This document shows positions 43,940 to 53,700 of a stretch of DNA of 64,000 nt, in pieces. How positions within the stretch are numbered: position 1 is the first letter of the stretch; every line of letters begins with the position of its first letter. The notes below the pieces were generated by a model. It ran no database searches. It was not told the origin of the DNA and worked only from the letters and a program-made list of their open reading frames with translations. The stretch comes from Bog-756 sp963837805 (GTDB lineage: Bacteria > Actinomycetota > Acidimicrobiia > Acidimicrobiales > RAAP-2). The DNA lies in the NCBI GenBank assembly GCA_963837805.1, contig CAWIOU010000023.1, positions 372,001-436,000 of the forward strand, written 5' to 3'. The translations under genes and the position numbers were made by a program.

Positions 43940-45706
43940 ATGCCGCCGCCACCCCGCCCTCCGGGCTCCGGACCGGTTGCCGGCCCCGTTCACCGGTCGG
44001 GCGGGGCGAGGGTACTGCCCCCGGGGGCCGGGACGCCCTATCCTCAGCGCAAGGCCCACAGGCTCTCCGAAAGCGAGCGACCACTGACTTTTCCCGAATT
44101 CCTCTCGATCTTGTGGCGAAAGCGGCTGATCATCGTGGTCAGCGTCGTCGTGGCCGTCGCCGCCGCCTTGGCCTACTCCAAGCTCCACACGCCGATGTAC
44201 CAGTCCACCGCCCTCGTCCAGATCAACTCGACGACGAATGCCTCCGGGGGGTCGTCCACCCAGGTCACCCTGCCCGATCCCGTCCAGGCCCTGAGCAGCA
44301 CGGCGGTCGAGCTGCAGGCGGCCAAGCTCCTCCACAACCCCGATGTCGGGGCCGTGGCCAGCGAGGTCACCGGGACGGTCGACCCCACCACCGGCGCGCT
44401 CACCATCACCGCATCGGCCTCCACCCCGGAAAAGGCCCAGGCGGTGGCCAAGGCCTATTCACAGGCCTACGTCAACCAGATCCAGACCCTGGTCAACAAC
44501 CAGAGCCAGAAGATAACCACCGTCCTGGCCGGGCTGACCCAGAAGCTCGCCGGCCTCGAATCCCAGCCGTCCAGCTCCGTGACCGGCGCCGAGATCCAAG
44601 CCCTGACCACGACGGTCAGCGCCCTTCAGACCGAGCAGGAGCAAATCACGCTGGGCGAGCCGTACGCCAGCATCCAGGTCGCCGCCGGGCTGCCGACGGC
44701 TCCCTCCGGCCTGAGCAAGGCCAAGCTGGCCGTGATCGGGGTGATCGCCGGGCTGCTGGTCGGGGTCGGGATCGCCATGGCCCGGGACCAGTTCGACGAC
44801 CGGCTGCGGAACACGCCCGACATCGCCTCGGTGACCGAGTCGCCCATCCTGGCCGAACTGCCCGAGGACAACGAAGTGCGCTCGGGGAAGGTGGCCATCG
44901 CCATGCTCCAGGCGCCCCAGTCCCTCATGGCCGAGTCCATCCGGGAGCTCCGGACCAGTCTCCGGGTCATCCTCGACGACACCCCGTTCCCGGTCCTGGT
45001 CGTGACCAGCCCCGAACCGGGCGACGGCAAGACATTCGTCACCGCCAACCTGGCCGCGGCCTGGGCCATGGCCGGGAGCAAGGTCATCGTCGTCTCGGCC
45101 GACTTCCGGCGACCGAGGCTGGAGGAGATCTTCGGCCTCGAGGTCACCGGTCAACCGGGTCTATCCAATCTCATCCGGGCCAACTGGAAGAACTCCGACC
45201 CCGACCTGCTGTCGAACGTCCCCCGGGGCGAGGGAGCGGCCTTCGCCCGGCCCGGCGAACGCCGGGCGCCGGGCGCCGAACGGCCCACGCCGCCGCGCTC
45301 CCGGCGCGAGTTCTCGCCGGTCCCCGAGCAACCCTCCATCTCCTCGTTGCTGGTGGAGAGCGGCATCTGGGGCCTCCAGGTGCTGCCGGCCGGAACCCAG
45401 CTCGAGAACCCCAGCGAATTGTTCGGCAGCCCGGGGATGCAACCCGTGCTCGACCAGATCCAGCTGCTGGCCGACGTCGTCCTGCTGGATACACCGCCGG
45501 TGCTGGCCGTGCCCGACACCGCCATCCTGGGGAGCATGGCCCGCGGGGCGGTGATCGTGGCCTCGGAGGGCAAGACCGACCGCACCGACCTCGAGCGCAC
45601 CGTGCGCCGCCTCGAGAACACCCACTGCCGGGTGCTCGGGATCGCCATCAACCGGGTCAAGCGCGCCTCCACCGACTCATACCAGTCCTACGCCTACAAG
45701 CAATGA
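43940..45706 (+). CDS. Wzc-type chain-length regulator / bacterial tyrosine kinase
   Basis: A 588-residue protein. N-terminal LTFPEFLSILWRKRLIIVVS starts the Wzz domain between two membrane segments (second: LAVIGVIAGLLVGVGIAMA). The cytoplasmic BY-kinase has Walker A TSPEPGDGKTFVTANLA, Walker A-prime VIVVSADFRRP and Walker B VVLLDTPPVL, plus a C-terminal tyrosine cluster SYQSYAYKQ that is autophosphorylated in relatives. A disordered stretch of about 50 residues (RGEGAAFARPGERRAPGAER onward) is inserted between A-prime and B. ATG 43940 is used; GTG 43910 is in frame upstream. Partner phosphatase: 31597-32205. Confidence 0.92.
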   Translation: MPPPPRPPGSGPVAGPVHRSGGARVLPPGAGTPYPQRKAHRLSESERPLTFPEFLSILWRKRLIIVVSVVVAVAAALAYSKLHTPMYQSTALVQINSTTNASGGSSTQVTLPDPVQALSSTAVELQAAKLLHNPDVGAVASEVTGTVDPTTGALTITASASTPEKAQAVAKAYSQAYVNQIQTLVNNQSQKITTVLAGLTQKLAGLESQPSSSVTGAEIQALTTTVSALQTEQEQITLGEPYASIQVAAGLPTAPSGLSKAKLAVIGVIAGLLVGVGIAMARDQFDDRLRNTPDIASVTESPILAELPEDNEVRSGKVAIAMLQAPQSLMAESIRELRTSLRVILDDTPFPVLVVTSPEPGDGKTFVTANLAAAWAMAGSKVIVVSADFRRPRLEEIFGLEVTGQPGLSNLIRANWKNSDPDLLSNVPRGEGAAFARPGERRAPGAERPTPPRSRREFSPVPEQPSISSLLVESGIWGLQVLPAGTQLENPSELFGSPGMQPVLDQIQLLADVVLLDTPPVLAVPDTAILGSMARGAVIVASEGKTDRTDLERTVRRLENTHCRVLGIAINRVKRASTDSYQSYAYKQ

Positions 45707-45801
45707 CCCGGGTGGAACCGGTCCCTCCCGACCGGTCGGCCGCCGGCACGCCCGAGGATCGAAGGCCGGCACCCTCGAGTCGGGGCCGTCGGAGGCGCTG
45801 A
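45703..45801 (+). CDS. Possible 32-residue ORF coupling the Wzc and GT2 genes
   Basis: ATG 45703 overlaps the Wzc stop (ATGA), and this frame stops in TGA at 45799-45801, overlapping the GT2 start (TGATG). The predicted peptide is Pro/Arg-rich (MTRVEPVPPDRSAAGTPEDR, then basic). It has no known homologue that I recognise. Its translation could simply couple the two larger genes. It may be a chance frame. Confidence 0.25.
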   Translation: MTRVEPVPPDRSAAGTPEDRRPAPSSRGRRRR

Positions 45802-46679
45802 TGGCCGGTGGCGTCGACGTCCTGGTGGTGGCGTTCGGCGCACCCGATCTCCTCGACGGATGTCTGAACCGGCTGGATGCCGAGTTGCCCGTCGTGGTCG
45901 TCGACAACTCCTCTGATGCCGCGGTGCAGGCGGTGGTCGAGCGCCACGGGGCGACCTACGTCGACCCGGGGCGGAACCTCGGATTCGGGGCCGGGGTGAA
46001 CGTCGGCCTCAAGCACCGGGCGCTGAGCGGGGACTCGGTCCCCGACGATCTGCTGCTCCTCAATCCCGATGCATCGATCGGTCCCGACGCCATCGCCCGA
46101 TTGCAGGAACGGCTCCGGGCCGCCGACGACCTGGCCTGCGTGGCCCCGGCCCAGGTGGACCCGGCCACCGGCCAAGAGGCGCGGGTGGGTTGGCCCTTCC
46201 CCACGCCGGCCAGAGCCTGGCTGGAGGCGCTCGGTCTCGGTCGCCTCGGGGGGCGCACCGATTTCCTGATCGGCTCGGTCCTGATGCTGCGGGCCGACGC
46301 CCTCGTCGCCGTCGGCCCGTTCGACGAACGCTTCTTCCTCTACGCCGAGGAGACGGACTGGCAACGGCGGGCCCACGACCTCGGGTGGCGTGTCGCCCTC
46401 TGTCCCGAGGTGGTGGCCACCCACGTGGGTGCGGGCACCGGGGGCGATCAGTCGGAGCGCGACACCCACTTCCACGCGTCGAACGAGCGCTACCTGCGCA
46501 AGCACTACGGAACCGTCGGCTGGTGGATCTTCCGCACCGGAGTCATCGCCGGGGCGCTCGTGCGGGCCCTGTTCCTGCCCGGCGACCGGGGACGCCGGGC
46601 CGCGGCACGGTTCCGGCTCTATGTGTCCGGCCCGGTGCGGGCTGAGGCCGCGCTCGGATCCGAGGACGGACTCGGCTGA
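45801..46679 (+). CDS. Glycosyltransferase family 2 protein
   Basis: A 292-residue GT-A enzyme. VDVLVVAFGAPDLLDGCLNR is the first strand-helix, VVVVDNSSDAAVQAVVERHG the nucleotide-binding Asp region, LLLLNPDASIGPDAI the DxD-like NPD motif, and VGPFDERFFLYAEETDWQRR the acceptor ED motif of rhamnosyltransferase-like GT2 proteins. The C-terminal end has one hydrophobic helix (WWIFRTGVIAGALVRALFL), which may anchor it to the membrane. It overlaps the preceding short frame and follows the Wzc-type gene by 94 bases. Confidence 0.93.
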   Translation: MAGGVDVLVVAFGAPDLLDGCLNRLDAELPVVVVDNSSDAAVQAVVERHGATYVDPGRNLGFGAGVNVGLKHRALSGDSVPDDLLLLNPDASIGPDAIARLQERLRAADDLACVAPAQVDPATGQEARVGWPFPTPARAWLEALGLGRLGGRTDFLIGSVLMLRADALVAVGPFDERFFLYAEETDWQRRAHDLGWRVALCPEVVATHVGAGTGGDQSERDTHFHASNERYLRKHYGTVGWWIFRTGVIAGALVRALFLPGDRGRRAAARFRLYVSGPVRAEAALGSEDGLG

Positions 46680-46722
46680 CAGGCTCGGGGGGTCGACGGG
46701 GTCGACGTGGTTGGCGCCGCCG

Positions 46723-47856
46723 TCACCCGAACAGGATGCGCTCCACCCGCTCCATGACCCGGTCGCGGCGGTAGGGGGCGACCGAAGACGACGCCTCCCG
46801 TCCCCAGGCCCCCAGATCGGCGTGGCCGGCCCTGGCCAACAGCCCGGCGAGCTCGGTCACGTCGTAGGGATCCTCGAGGATCAGGCCGGTCCTCCCGTCG
46901 CGGACGGCTTCGGAGGCGCCGGCCAGCCGGCTGGTGATCACCGGGACGCCGCTGGCCAGAGCCTCCACGATCACCAGCCCGAACGGCTCGTACTGGGTGG
47001 GCAGCACCATGAGGTCGGCCGCGGCCAGGTGCCAGCCGACGTCACGGGTGGGTCCGTGGTACCGGACCAGGTCGTCGAGACCGAGACGGTGGATGGTCGA
47101 TTGGTACGGACCGAGCCCGGCCTTGCCCACCACGTGCAGGGCCATCCTGCGGTCGCCGTTGCGGGCCATCGCCTCCAGGGTCTGCCCCAATCCCTTCCGA
47201 TGGAGCTCGTTGGCGATGAACATCATGGCCAACTCGCCGTCGTCGATCCCCAGATCACGTCGGGCACCGACGCGATCCCGCTTCCGGCGCTCGACGTTGA
47301 ACCGTTCGGGGTCGATCGGGTTGGGCACCACCGTGGTGAGTCCGGGGTCGACGCCGTAGAGCCGGCCCAGGTCGTCGACCTCCCGTTTGGAGGTGCACAG
47401 GATGTGGCGGGGATGCCCGCGGCGGAAGTACTGCGACTCGAGGGCCAGCAGGGCGCGGTGCCGGGGCATGGCGAAGCGCACCCCGGCCGGGACCTGCAGC
47501 CTGCCCACCGGGACGGTCCGGGCCGCCTCCAACCACGCCCGATGCACGCTCGGCACCCACAGGACGTCGCCCGGCGGCACCACCGAGCCCATGGTCACGG
47601 TGGTCTGTGCCCCCAGCGGTTCCAAGACCTTGGCGAAGCGGGCCCGGCGGACCCACATCCCGGCGGGCCCGGGATCCGGGTGCCCGGGGACGGGCACCAT
47701 CCGGACTCCCTCGGGCAGTCCCTCGGGGGCGCTCGAGCCGACGAAGACGGTGTCGTGCCTCGGGGCCAGATAGTCCAGCAGGTCCCAAGAGACCCGCTCG
47801 ATACCTCCGCTCCGGTGAACCTGCGGGAAGACGACGGCGACCTCCGGACCGCTCAT
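46723..47856 (-). CDS. Glycosyltransferase family 4 protein
   Basis: A 377-residue GT-B enzyme from ATG 47856. N-terminal VAVVFPQVHRSGGIERVSWD has the G-G-I-E-R acceptor loop; donor-domain segments are MMFIANELHRKGLGQTLEAM, LHVVGKAGLGPYQSTIHRLG and PTQYEPFGLVIVEALASGVP (E-x7-E). VRYHGPTRDVGWHLAAADLM is also typical. Complete; a long upstream extension of the frame looks non-coding. It faces the gene at 48065 across a divergent intergenic region of about 200 bases. Confidence 0.93.
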   Translation of the reverse strand: MSGPEVAVVFPQVHRSGGIERVSWDLLDYLAPRHDTVFVGSSAPEGLPEGVRMVPVPGHPDPGPAGMWVRRARFAKVLEPLGAQTTVTMGSVVPPGDVLWVPSVHRAWLEAARTVPVGRLQVPAGVRFAMPRHRALLALESQYFRRGHPRHILCTSKREVDDLGRLYGVDPGLTTVVPNPIDPERFNVERRKRDRVGARRDLGIDDGELAMMFIANELHRKGLGQTLEAMARNGDRRMALHVVGKAGLGPYQSTIHRLGLDDLVRYHGPTRDVGWHLAAADLMVLPTQYEPFGLVIVEALASGVPVITSRLAGASEAVRDGRTGLILEDPYDVTELAGLLARAGHADLGAWGREASSSVAPYRRDRVMERVERILFG

Positions 47857-48064
47857 CCCCGCCCTCGGCTCACAGGGCTCGGCCCACCGGCGGTGGTCGT
47901 CGTTGGCCAGTTCGTGAGGACTACGACCACGCGGGCATGATAGGAGAGGCACACCGGACCCCGGTACACGGCTCCGGTCCCATCCCGCGGCCAGGGCGGC
48001 CGCCATCCGGCACCGTGGGCCGACCGGCCTGCGGTCGACCGGAGGCCGTCGAGAGAGGAACCCG

Positions 48065-49162
48065 ATGGACGTCGAGCGGAACGGCGCACCTGACCAGGAT
48101 GCGGGCGCAGTGGCACGCCCCTCCACGGTGTCGGGCCGGAACCTCTCAGTGGTCCAGGTCGTGCGCAGCGATGCCTTCGCCGGAGTGGAACGGTACCTGT
48201 GCCAGGTGGCCAACGGCCTCGATTCGCGCGGGCACCACCTGACGGTCATCGGCGGGGATCCGGACCGCATGGAGGCCGAGCTCCATGATGAGGTCGAGTA
48301 CCGGCCGGCCTCCACCGTCATCCGCACCGCCCGGGCGCTGGCCGGACGGGGTCACGTCGACATCGTGCACGTCCACATGACGGCCGCCGAGGCCGCGGCG
48401 TGGCTGGCCCGACCGTTCCAGCGGGCCCCCATCGTGGCCACCCGCCACTTCCCCGGCGGCCGGGGCACCGGCACCGTGGCCCGCTCGCTGGCCCACGTCG
48501 TGTCCCGCTCCGTCTCCCGTGACATCGCCATCAGCCAATTCGTGGCCCGCGGCCTCCCCGGACCCTCCGTGCTCCTCTACAACGCCGTGCCCGACCGGCC
48601 CCAGGCCGACCTGGACGCGCCGGTGGCCCTGATGCTCAACCGGCTGACCGAGGAGAAGCGCCCCGAGCTCGGTCTGCGGATCTGGGCGGCCAGCGGAATC
48701 GGGAAGGCCGGATGGCGCCTCGTCGTGGCCGGCACCGGCGACCGGCGCGGTTCGATGACCGATCTGGCCGACGCGCTCGGTGTGGCCGAAAGTGTCGAAT
48801 TCGTGGGCCAGCGCCGCGACACCGACAGGCTGATCAGCGAGTCGTCGGTCGTCCTGGCCACGGCCCCGGAGGAGCCCTTCGGTCTCTCGGTGGTCGAGGC
48901 CATGGCCCACGGGGTGCCGGTGGTGGCGGCCGACGGAGGCGCCCACCCCGAGACGGTCGGAGATCCCGATCTGCTGTTTCCTCCAGGCGACGTCGATGCC
49001 GGGTCGCGGGTACTGGTGCGTCTGTCGGAGGACCCGGCTCTGCGGCGACGGCTCGGCGATCGGCTCCGGCAGCGCCAGCAGCGGATGTTCTCGATCCGAC
49101 AGCATCTCGACGGTCTCGAAGCCCTCTACGGACAGGTGATGGACGAATCGTCCCGGGAGTGA
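48065..49162 (+). CDS. Glycosyltransferase family 4 protein
   Basis: A 365-residue GT-B enzyme. The N-terminal domain carries SVVQVVRSDAFAGVERYLCQ, and VDIVHVHMTAAEAAAWLA is the HVH motif before the domain linker. The donor domain has ALMLNRLTEEKRPELGLRIW, VEFVGQRRDTDRLISESSVV and TAPEEPFGLSVVEAMAHGVP. Complete at both ends. The next gene (49259) is convergent, with about 95 bases between. Confidence 0.93.
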   Translation: MDVERNGAPDQDAGAVARPSTVSGRNLSVVQVVRSDAFAGVERYLCQVANGLDSRGHHLTVIGGDPDRMEAELHDEVEYRPASTVIRTARALAGRGHVDIVHVHMTAAEAAAWLARPFQRAPIVATRHFPGGRGTGTVARSLAHVVSRSVSRDIAISQFVARGLPGPSVLLYNAVPDRPQADLDAPVALMLNRLTEEKRPELGLRIWAASGIGKAGWRLVVAGTGDRRGSMTDLADALGVAESVEFVGQRRDTDRLISESSVVLATAPEEPFGLSVVEAMAHGVPVVAADGGAHPETVGDPDLLFPPGDVDAGSRVLVRLSEDPALRRRLGDRLRQRQQRMFSIRQHLDGLEALYGQVMDESSRE

Positions 49163-49258
49163 GTGGACAGTCGTCGAACCAGGGCGGCGCCGACCCGTTG
49201 GCGCCTGTGGTAGCCGGCCGGCCGTGGGCCGGCGGCGGTGGGCCGGGACCCAGACCGG

Positions 49259-50488
49259 TCAGCGGCTGCCGGCCGGCCCCGAGCTTCCGGAGGTGACGGC
49301 CCGGTAGAGGGCCATCTGGGAGTCGGCGATGCTCTTCCACGAGTAGCGGACGACCTCGGCCATCCCCAGCTCTCGTAGCCGGGTCCACAGGCCGGGCTCG
49401 TCGAGGAAACGGGCCAAAGCCGCTCGGAGGGCGGCCGGGTCGCCGGGCGGCACCAGCACACCGGCGTCACCGACGACGTCGGGGAGGGCGCCACTGGCGC
49501 TGGCCACCACCGGGACCCCGGACGCCTGGGCCTCGGCCACCACCCGGCCGAACTGCTCGATCCAGCCGGGCAGGGGGAGGGACGGCACGGCGACCACATC
49601 GACCCGGGGATAGACGTCGGGTATCCGGTCGTCGTCGACGAAGCCGTCGAAGGTGACCCGATCCCGGATGCCGAGCGTGTCGGCCATGGCCGCCAGCCGT
49701 TCGGACTCGGGACCGGAACCGACAATCTCGGCGGTGAAGCGGTCATCGAGTGCCACCGCCTCGAGGAGGACGTCGACCCCCTTGTGGCGGATGAGACGAC
49801 CGACGAACCCGATCGAGAGCGTGCCCGCCGGTGGCTGTCGGTCCGGCGCCCGGAACCGGTCGACGTCCACCCCCAGCGGCAGGTACGCCCACTCGCCGTG
49901 GAGACCCTTCCGGCGGAGGATCCGGCCCGCCTCGGTGTTGCAGCCGTAGGCCCCGGCCGCCCCGTGCAGGGCCAGCTTCTCCAACCACCGGAAGGGGGGC
50001 GGATACCGCTTCTCGATGTTCTGGGCCGACGAGAAGATGTAGGGGACGCCGGGCGCCCGCAACCACCGGAGGAACAACACTTCGGCGACCGCCAACCCGA
50101 ACGGTTCTTCGTGCATATCGATCAGGTCCCAGCGGCCGGACCCGAGCAGTCGCCACAGTGGCCGCGGGTCGTAGACGAACAGGTTCGGATGCCGCCCCAC
50201 CGTCCGCACCGGGACGGCGAAGTCGTCACCGTCGGCGGTGAACTCCACCATCGAACCGCCCTCTTCCCACCGGGCGGCGGCGGCCAGGGTCAGGTCGGCC
50301 CCGAGAGCCCGGAGTTGACGTTCCCGTTCCCGCCACGCGGTGACCACCCCGCTGTGGGAGATCCGGAGCACCCGGATCCGACCACCGCCGTGGGGAGCAG
50401 CGTCGTCAGGGGCGGTGCGGTCGGCGGCAGCGTCGTCAGGGGCAGTGCGGTCGGCGGCAGCGCCAACGCGCCTGGAGGACCGTCTCAC
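49259..50488 (-). CDS. Glycosyltransferase family 4 protein
   Basis: A GT-B enzyme of about 409 residues. RIRVLRISHSGVVTAWRERE is the N-terminal strand and acceptor loop; SIGFVGRLIRHKGVDVLLEA and PSLPLPGWIEQFGRVVAEAQ are the donor-side segments, and VPVVASASGALPDVVGDAGV follows. The WIEQFGRVVAEAQASG segment carries the E-x7-E-like pair. The first roughly 25 residues include a duplicated AAADRTAPDD unit, which looks like a disordered tail. The start is uncertain: GTG 50488 is used; the frame is open to 50731. No partner besides the nearby locus genes. Confidence 0.88.
   Translation of the reverse strand: MRRSSRRVGAAADRTAPDDAAADRTAPDDAAPHGGGRIRVLRISHSGVVTAWRERERQLRALGADLTLAAAARWEEGGSMVEFTADGDDFAVPVRTVGRHPNLFVYDPRPLWRLLGSGRWDLIDMHEEPFGLAVAEVLFLRWLRAPGVPYIFSSAQNIEKRYPPPFRWLEKLALHGAAGAYGCNTEAGRILRRKGLHGEWAYLPLGVDVDRFRAPDRQPPAGTLSIGFVGRLIRHKGVDVLLEAVALDDRFTAEIVGSGPESERLAAMADTLGIRDRVTFDGFVDDDRIPDVYPRVDVVAVPSLPLPGWIEQFGRVVAEAQASGVPVVASASGALPDVVGDAGVLVPPGDPAALRAALARFLDEPGLWTRLRELGMAEVVRYSWKSIADSQMALYRAVTSGSSGPAGSR
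50397..50456. repeat. Two 30-bp direct repeats at the GT4 N terminus
   Basis: Units 50397-50426 and 50427-50456 differ at one position (GGGGCGGTG versus GGGGCAGTG). On the minus strand they encode the duplicated AAADRTAPDD unit in the N-terminal tail of the glycosyltransferase. A further half unit follows at 50457-50460. Confidence 0.8.
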
Positions 50489-50721
50489 CGGCCGAATCGT
50501 AGTTCGGACGACTTCCGGTTCCGGGGCTCCTCGGGGGCGCTCGGCGCCGGGTCGGCTCGGTCTCGCCTCGGGTCGACCTCGGGTCGGGCTCGAAACGGCC
50601 ACGGGGTGACCGAGGGGTGACACGCGCCAACCCGAGGGGTCAGCGTGAATCGGCCTGAATCTGCGTGTCCCCCATGTTCTTTCACTAAAGAAATGCATCG
50701 GGGCGTCGATGGGGAATTGTG

Positions 50722-53700
50722 ATGAGGGCACCGGATCGTCGACCCCGGATTCCCCGTCAAGGACCGGTCGGCGCGGCGCTGGTCTCGGTGCTCGTCCTCG
50801 TCGTCGTGCTCACCGCGTCGTTGGTCAGCGCCCACGCCGGATCGCCGACCCCGCAGATCCGCGGCAGTGTGGCGGCCCCGGCCGCCGCCGATATCAGCCC
50901 GATCTGCGACGCCCCCGATCCCACCGGCATCCTGGGCCCGTCCTCCAACCTGCCCTCCAATCCGACCAGCACGCTGGTCACGCCCAAGGGCGGGGTGGTG
51001 AACTTCACGGCGAGCTCCAGCGACCTCTACGTCGACACCGGGAGCCAGCTGATCACCTACACCCTGGCGGGCGCCGAGGTCGGCTCGTTCAACCTTCCGT
51101 CGGCGATCGTCAACCGTCACGGCAACGAAGTCACCCAACCGGTCGTCGACCCGTCGGGGAACATCTACATCGCCAGCTACTACGACCAGGTGCTGGACAA
51201 GTTCTCACCGAACGGCCGGCTGCTCTGGTCGGTCGACCCCGGGGGTGACAACCCGACCGGGCTCTTCTCAATCGGCACCGGCTCCGGCTTCGAACTCGCT
51301 CTCAGCAACGTGAAACACCAACAGAAGAGTGATCTGATCGATCTGTCCACCGGTGCGGTGACCGGATCCTTCCCGTTGTTCGACAACTTCGACTACGTGA
51401 GCCAGGAGTCGGACGGCAATTTGCTCTTCTCGGGCAACGGCTACGTGGAGACGATCGACCCGACCGGCAAGGTGCTGTCCTCGTTCGGGTCGAGCCGGGT
51501 CAAGGGAGCCGGGACCCACACCGGCTCCGGCAGCCAGTTCTACTATCCGGCCCAGGCCGCACAGGGGCCGGACGGGACCATCTACACCGCCGACCCCCTC
51601 GACACCATCGAGGCCACCAGCCCCCGGGGCTATCTCGAAGGCAGTACCACGCTCGGCCAGAACGGCAACGGCGGCTTCGTCCTGGCCATGGGTGGCTACG
51701 ACTTCTATCGGGTCGGCTCCACCTTCTTCTACCAGGGAGGCCCGCCCTTCAACACCGGCGCCGACAACATCTCGACGATCTCTGCGTCGACCCTCACCGC
51801 CTTCCTCGACGCCGCCCATGTCCCGGCCGACTCCCTCGGATGGGGTGCCGGCCTCTCGACGCCGGCCTCGGCCAACTACTTCGCCGCCGGGACCACCCCC
51901 CAGGTCGCGGCGAGCTTCGACCCGTGGTGGCTGTCCGAGGCCTCCCACCTGCAGCTGTCGTACTCCATCGAGAACACCACCTCGTTCGACGCCGAGACCG
52001 TGCCGTCACCCACCACGATCCCGCTCCCCACCACCGTCGCCGGACTGGCCGATATCCCTCTGGCCATCCCCGGAGCCGACCAACAGCCCGGGCCCTACCT
52101 GGTGCAGGCATCGCTGTCCGACACCAGCACCACGCCGCCCACCCTGCTCGGCACCACCTGCATGCCCTACACCGTCGGGACCGTCTCGGACGGGCTCGAC
52201 CTGGCCAGCCTCCCGAGCGGCATCGGCGCCGGAGGGCCGAGCGATCCGCGCGGCGTCGCCCTCAATGCCCAGCTGGGTCTGGACGGACTGCGGGGGGCGA
52301 CCATCAACTGGAGCAACTACCTCCCCAACTGCTCGCCCTCCGATCCGACCGCGGCAACCTGTGGCCCGTCGGCAATGACCTTCGCCAACGCCGCCGACGA
52401 CTACTTCAGGGCCGCCTACCTGGCTCAGCAGGACCACGTGACCTATTGGCTCCAGGCCAGCGGTGGCAGCGGTGGATCCGTTCCGACGGCGCTGGTGACC
52501 AACGGGTGGTGGAAGGCCGACGTCACCGCGCTGGTCGGCTACTACGCCAAGGTGCCCGCCGGCTGCGGTCAATCGCGCGCCGGTGACCAAGTGGGAGCCG
52601 TGGAACGAGCCGAACAACACCGGATGGGGTGACGGCAGTCAGTACGTCTCCCAGGTGCTGGCGCCGTTCTACCAGGCGGTCAAGTCGGTCCTGCCCCAGG
52701 GGGCGTCGACGGTGATCGGCGGGTCGTCGCTCAACGTGCCGATCGGTTGGTGGCAGCAGCTGATCGCCGCGGGCGGACTCAAGGACCTCGACGTGGCCTC
52801 TGTCCATCCCTACACGGGCAACAACGACTCCTTCGAGGAGGACGGGATCCCCGCCCAGGTCCGCCAGCTCCAGGGGATGCTCGGCGGCAAACAGCTGTGG
52901 TTCACCGAGGTCGGCTGGTGGAGCGACGGCGACTACAACTTCTTGAACCAGGCCAACGTGGTCGCCCGGGCGATGATCTGGCAGAAGGTGCTCGGCGTCC
53001 CGGTGTGGAACTACTTCTTCGACGAGGGCAACTGGGGCAACGACGGGGTGTCGTTCTCGCTGATCCAGGCGTCGAACGCGGACGACTACGTCAAGCCGGC
53101 CGCCCTGGCCACCATGGCCACCGCATCCGAGATCGCCCACCGCCCCTACCTCTCGATGCCGGCCACCGGAATTCCCCAGACCTACGAGGCCTCGTTCGGC
53201 GCCACGGCCGGCGGCGCCGACCAGGTCGCCGCGCTCTGGTCGGACGGACTGGACTCGACCGGTTCGGTCGAGGTGACGGCTCCGGGCGGTGGCTCGATCC
53301 CGGTCACCGTCACCTCGGAGTACGGGGACGCCACCACCGTGTCGGCCGCCTCGGGCGCCGCCTACAGCCTGCCCATCTCCGACCAGGTCACCTACCTGAC
53401 CTATCCGGTGGGCGACACCGTCACCGTCGGCCCCACCGAGAACTACGGAGCCGACCTGGCCCTCTGGTTCACCGGAGCCACCGCCACCGCTTCGTCCGGC
53501 AACGGGTCGGCCGCCATCACCGGGCTGCCCGTGGGCTACGACCAGGGCTGGAGCTCGAGCAGTGGGGACAGCGATCCGGTCCTGACCGTCACGCTGCCCG
53601 GCCGGCCCACGGTGAACCGGATCGTGGTCGACACCCAATCGGTGGGGAGCACGGCCACCGGAGTCAGGAACTACACCGTCTCGGTCGACGGACCGTCGGG

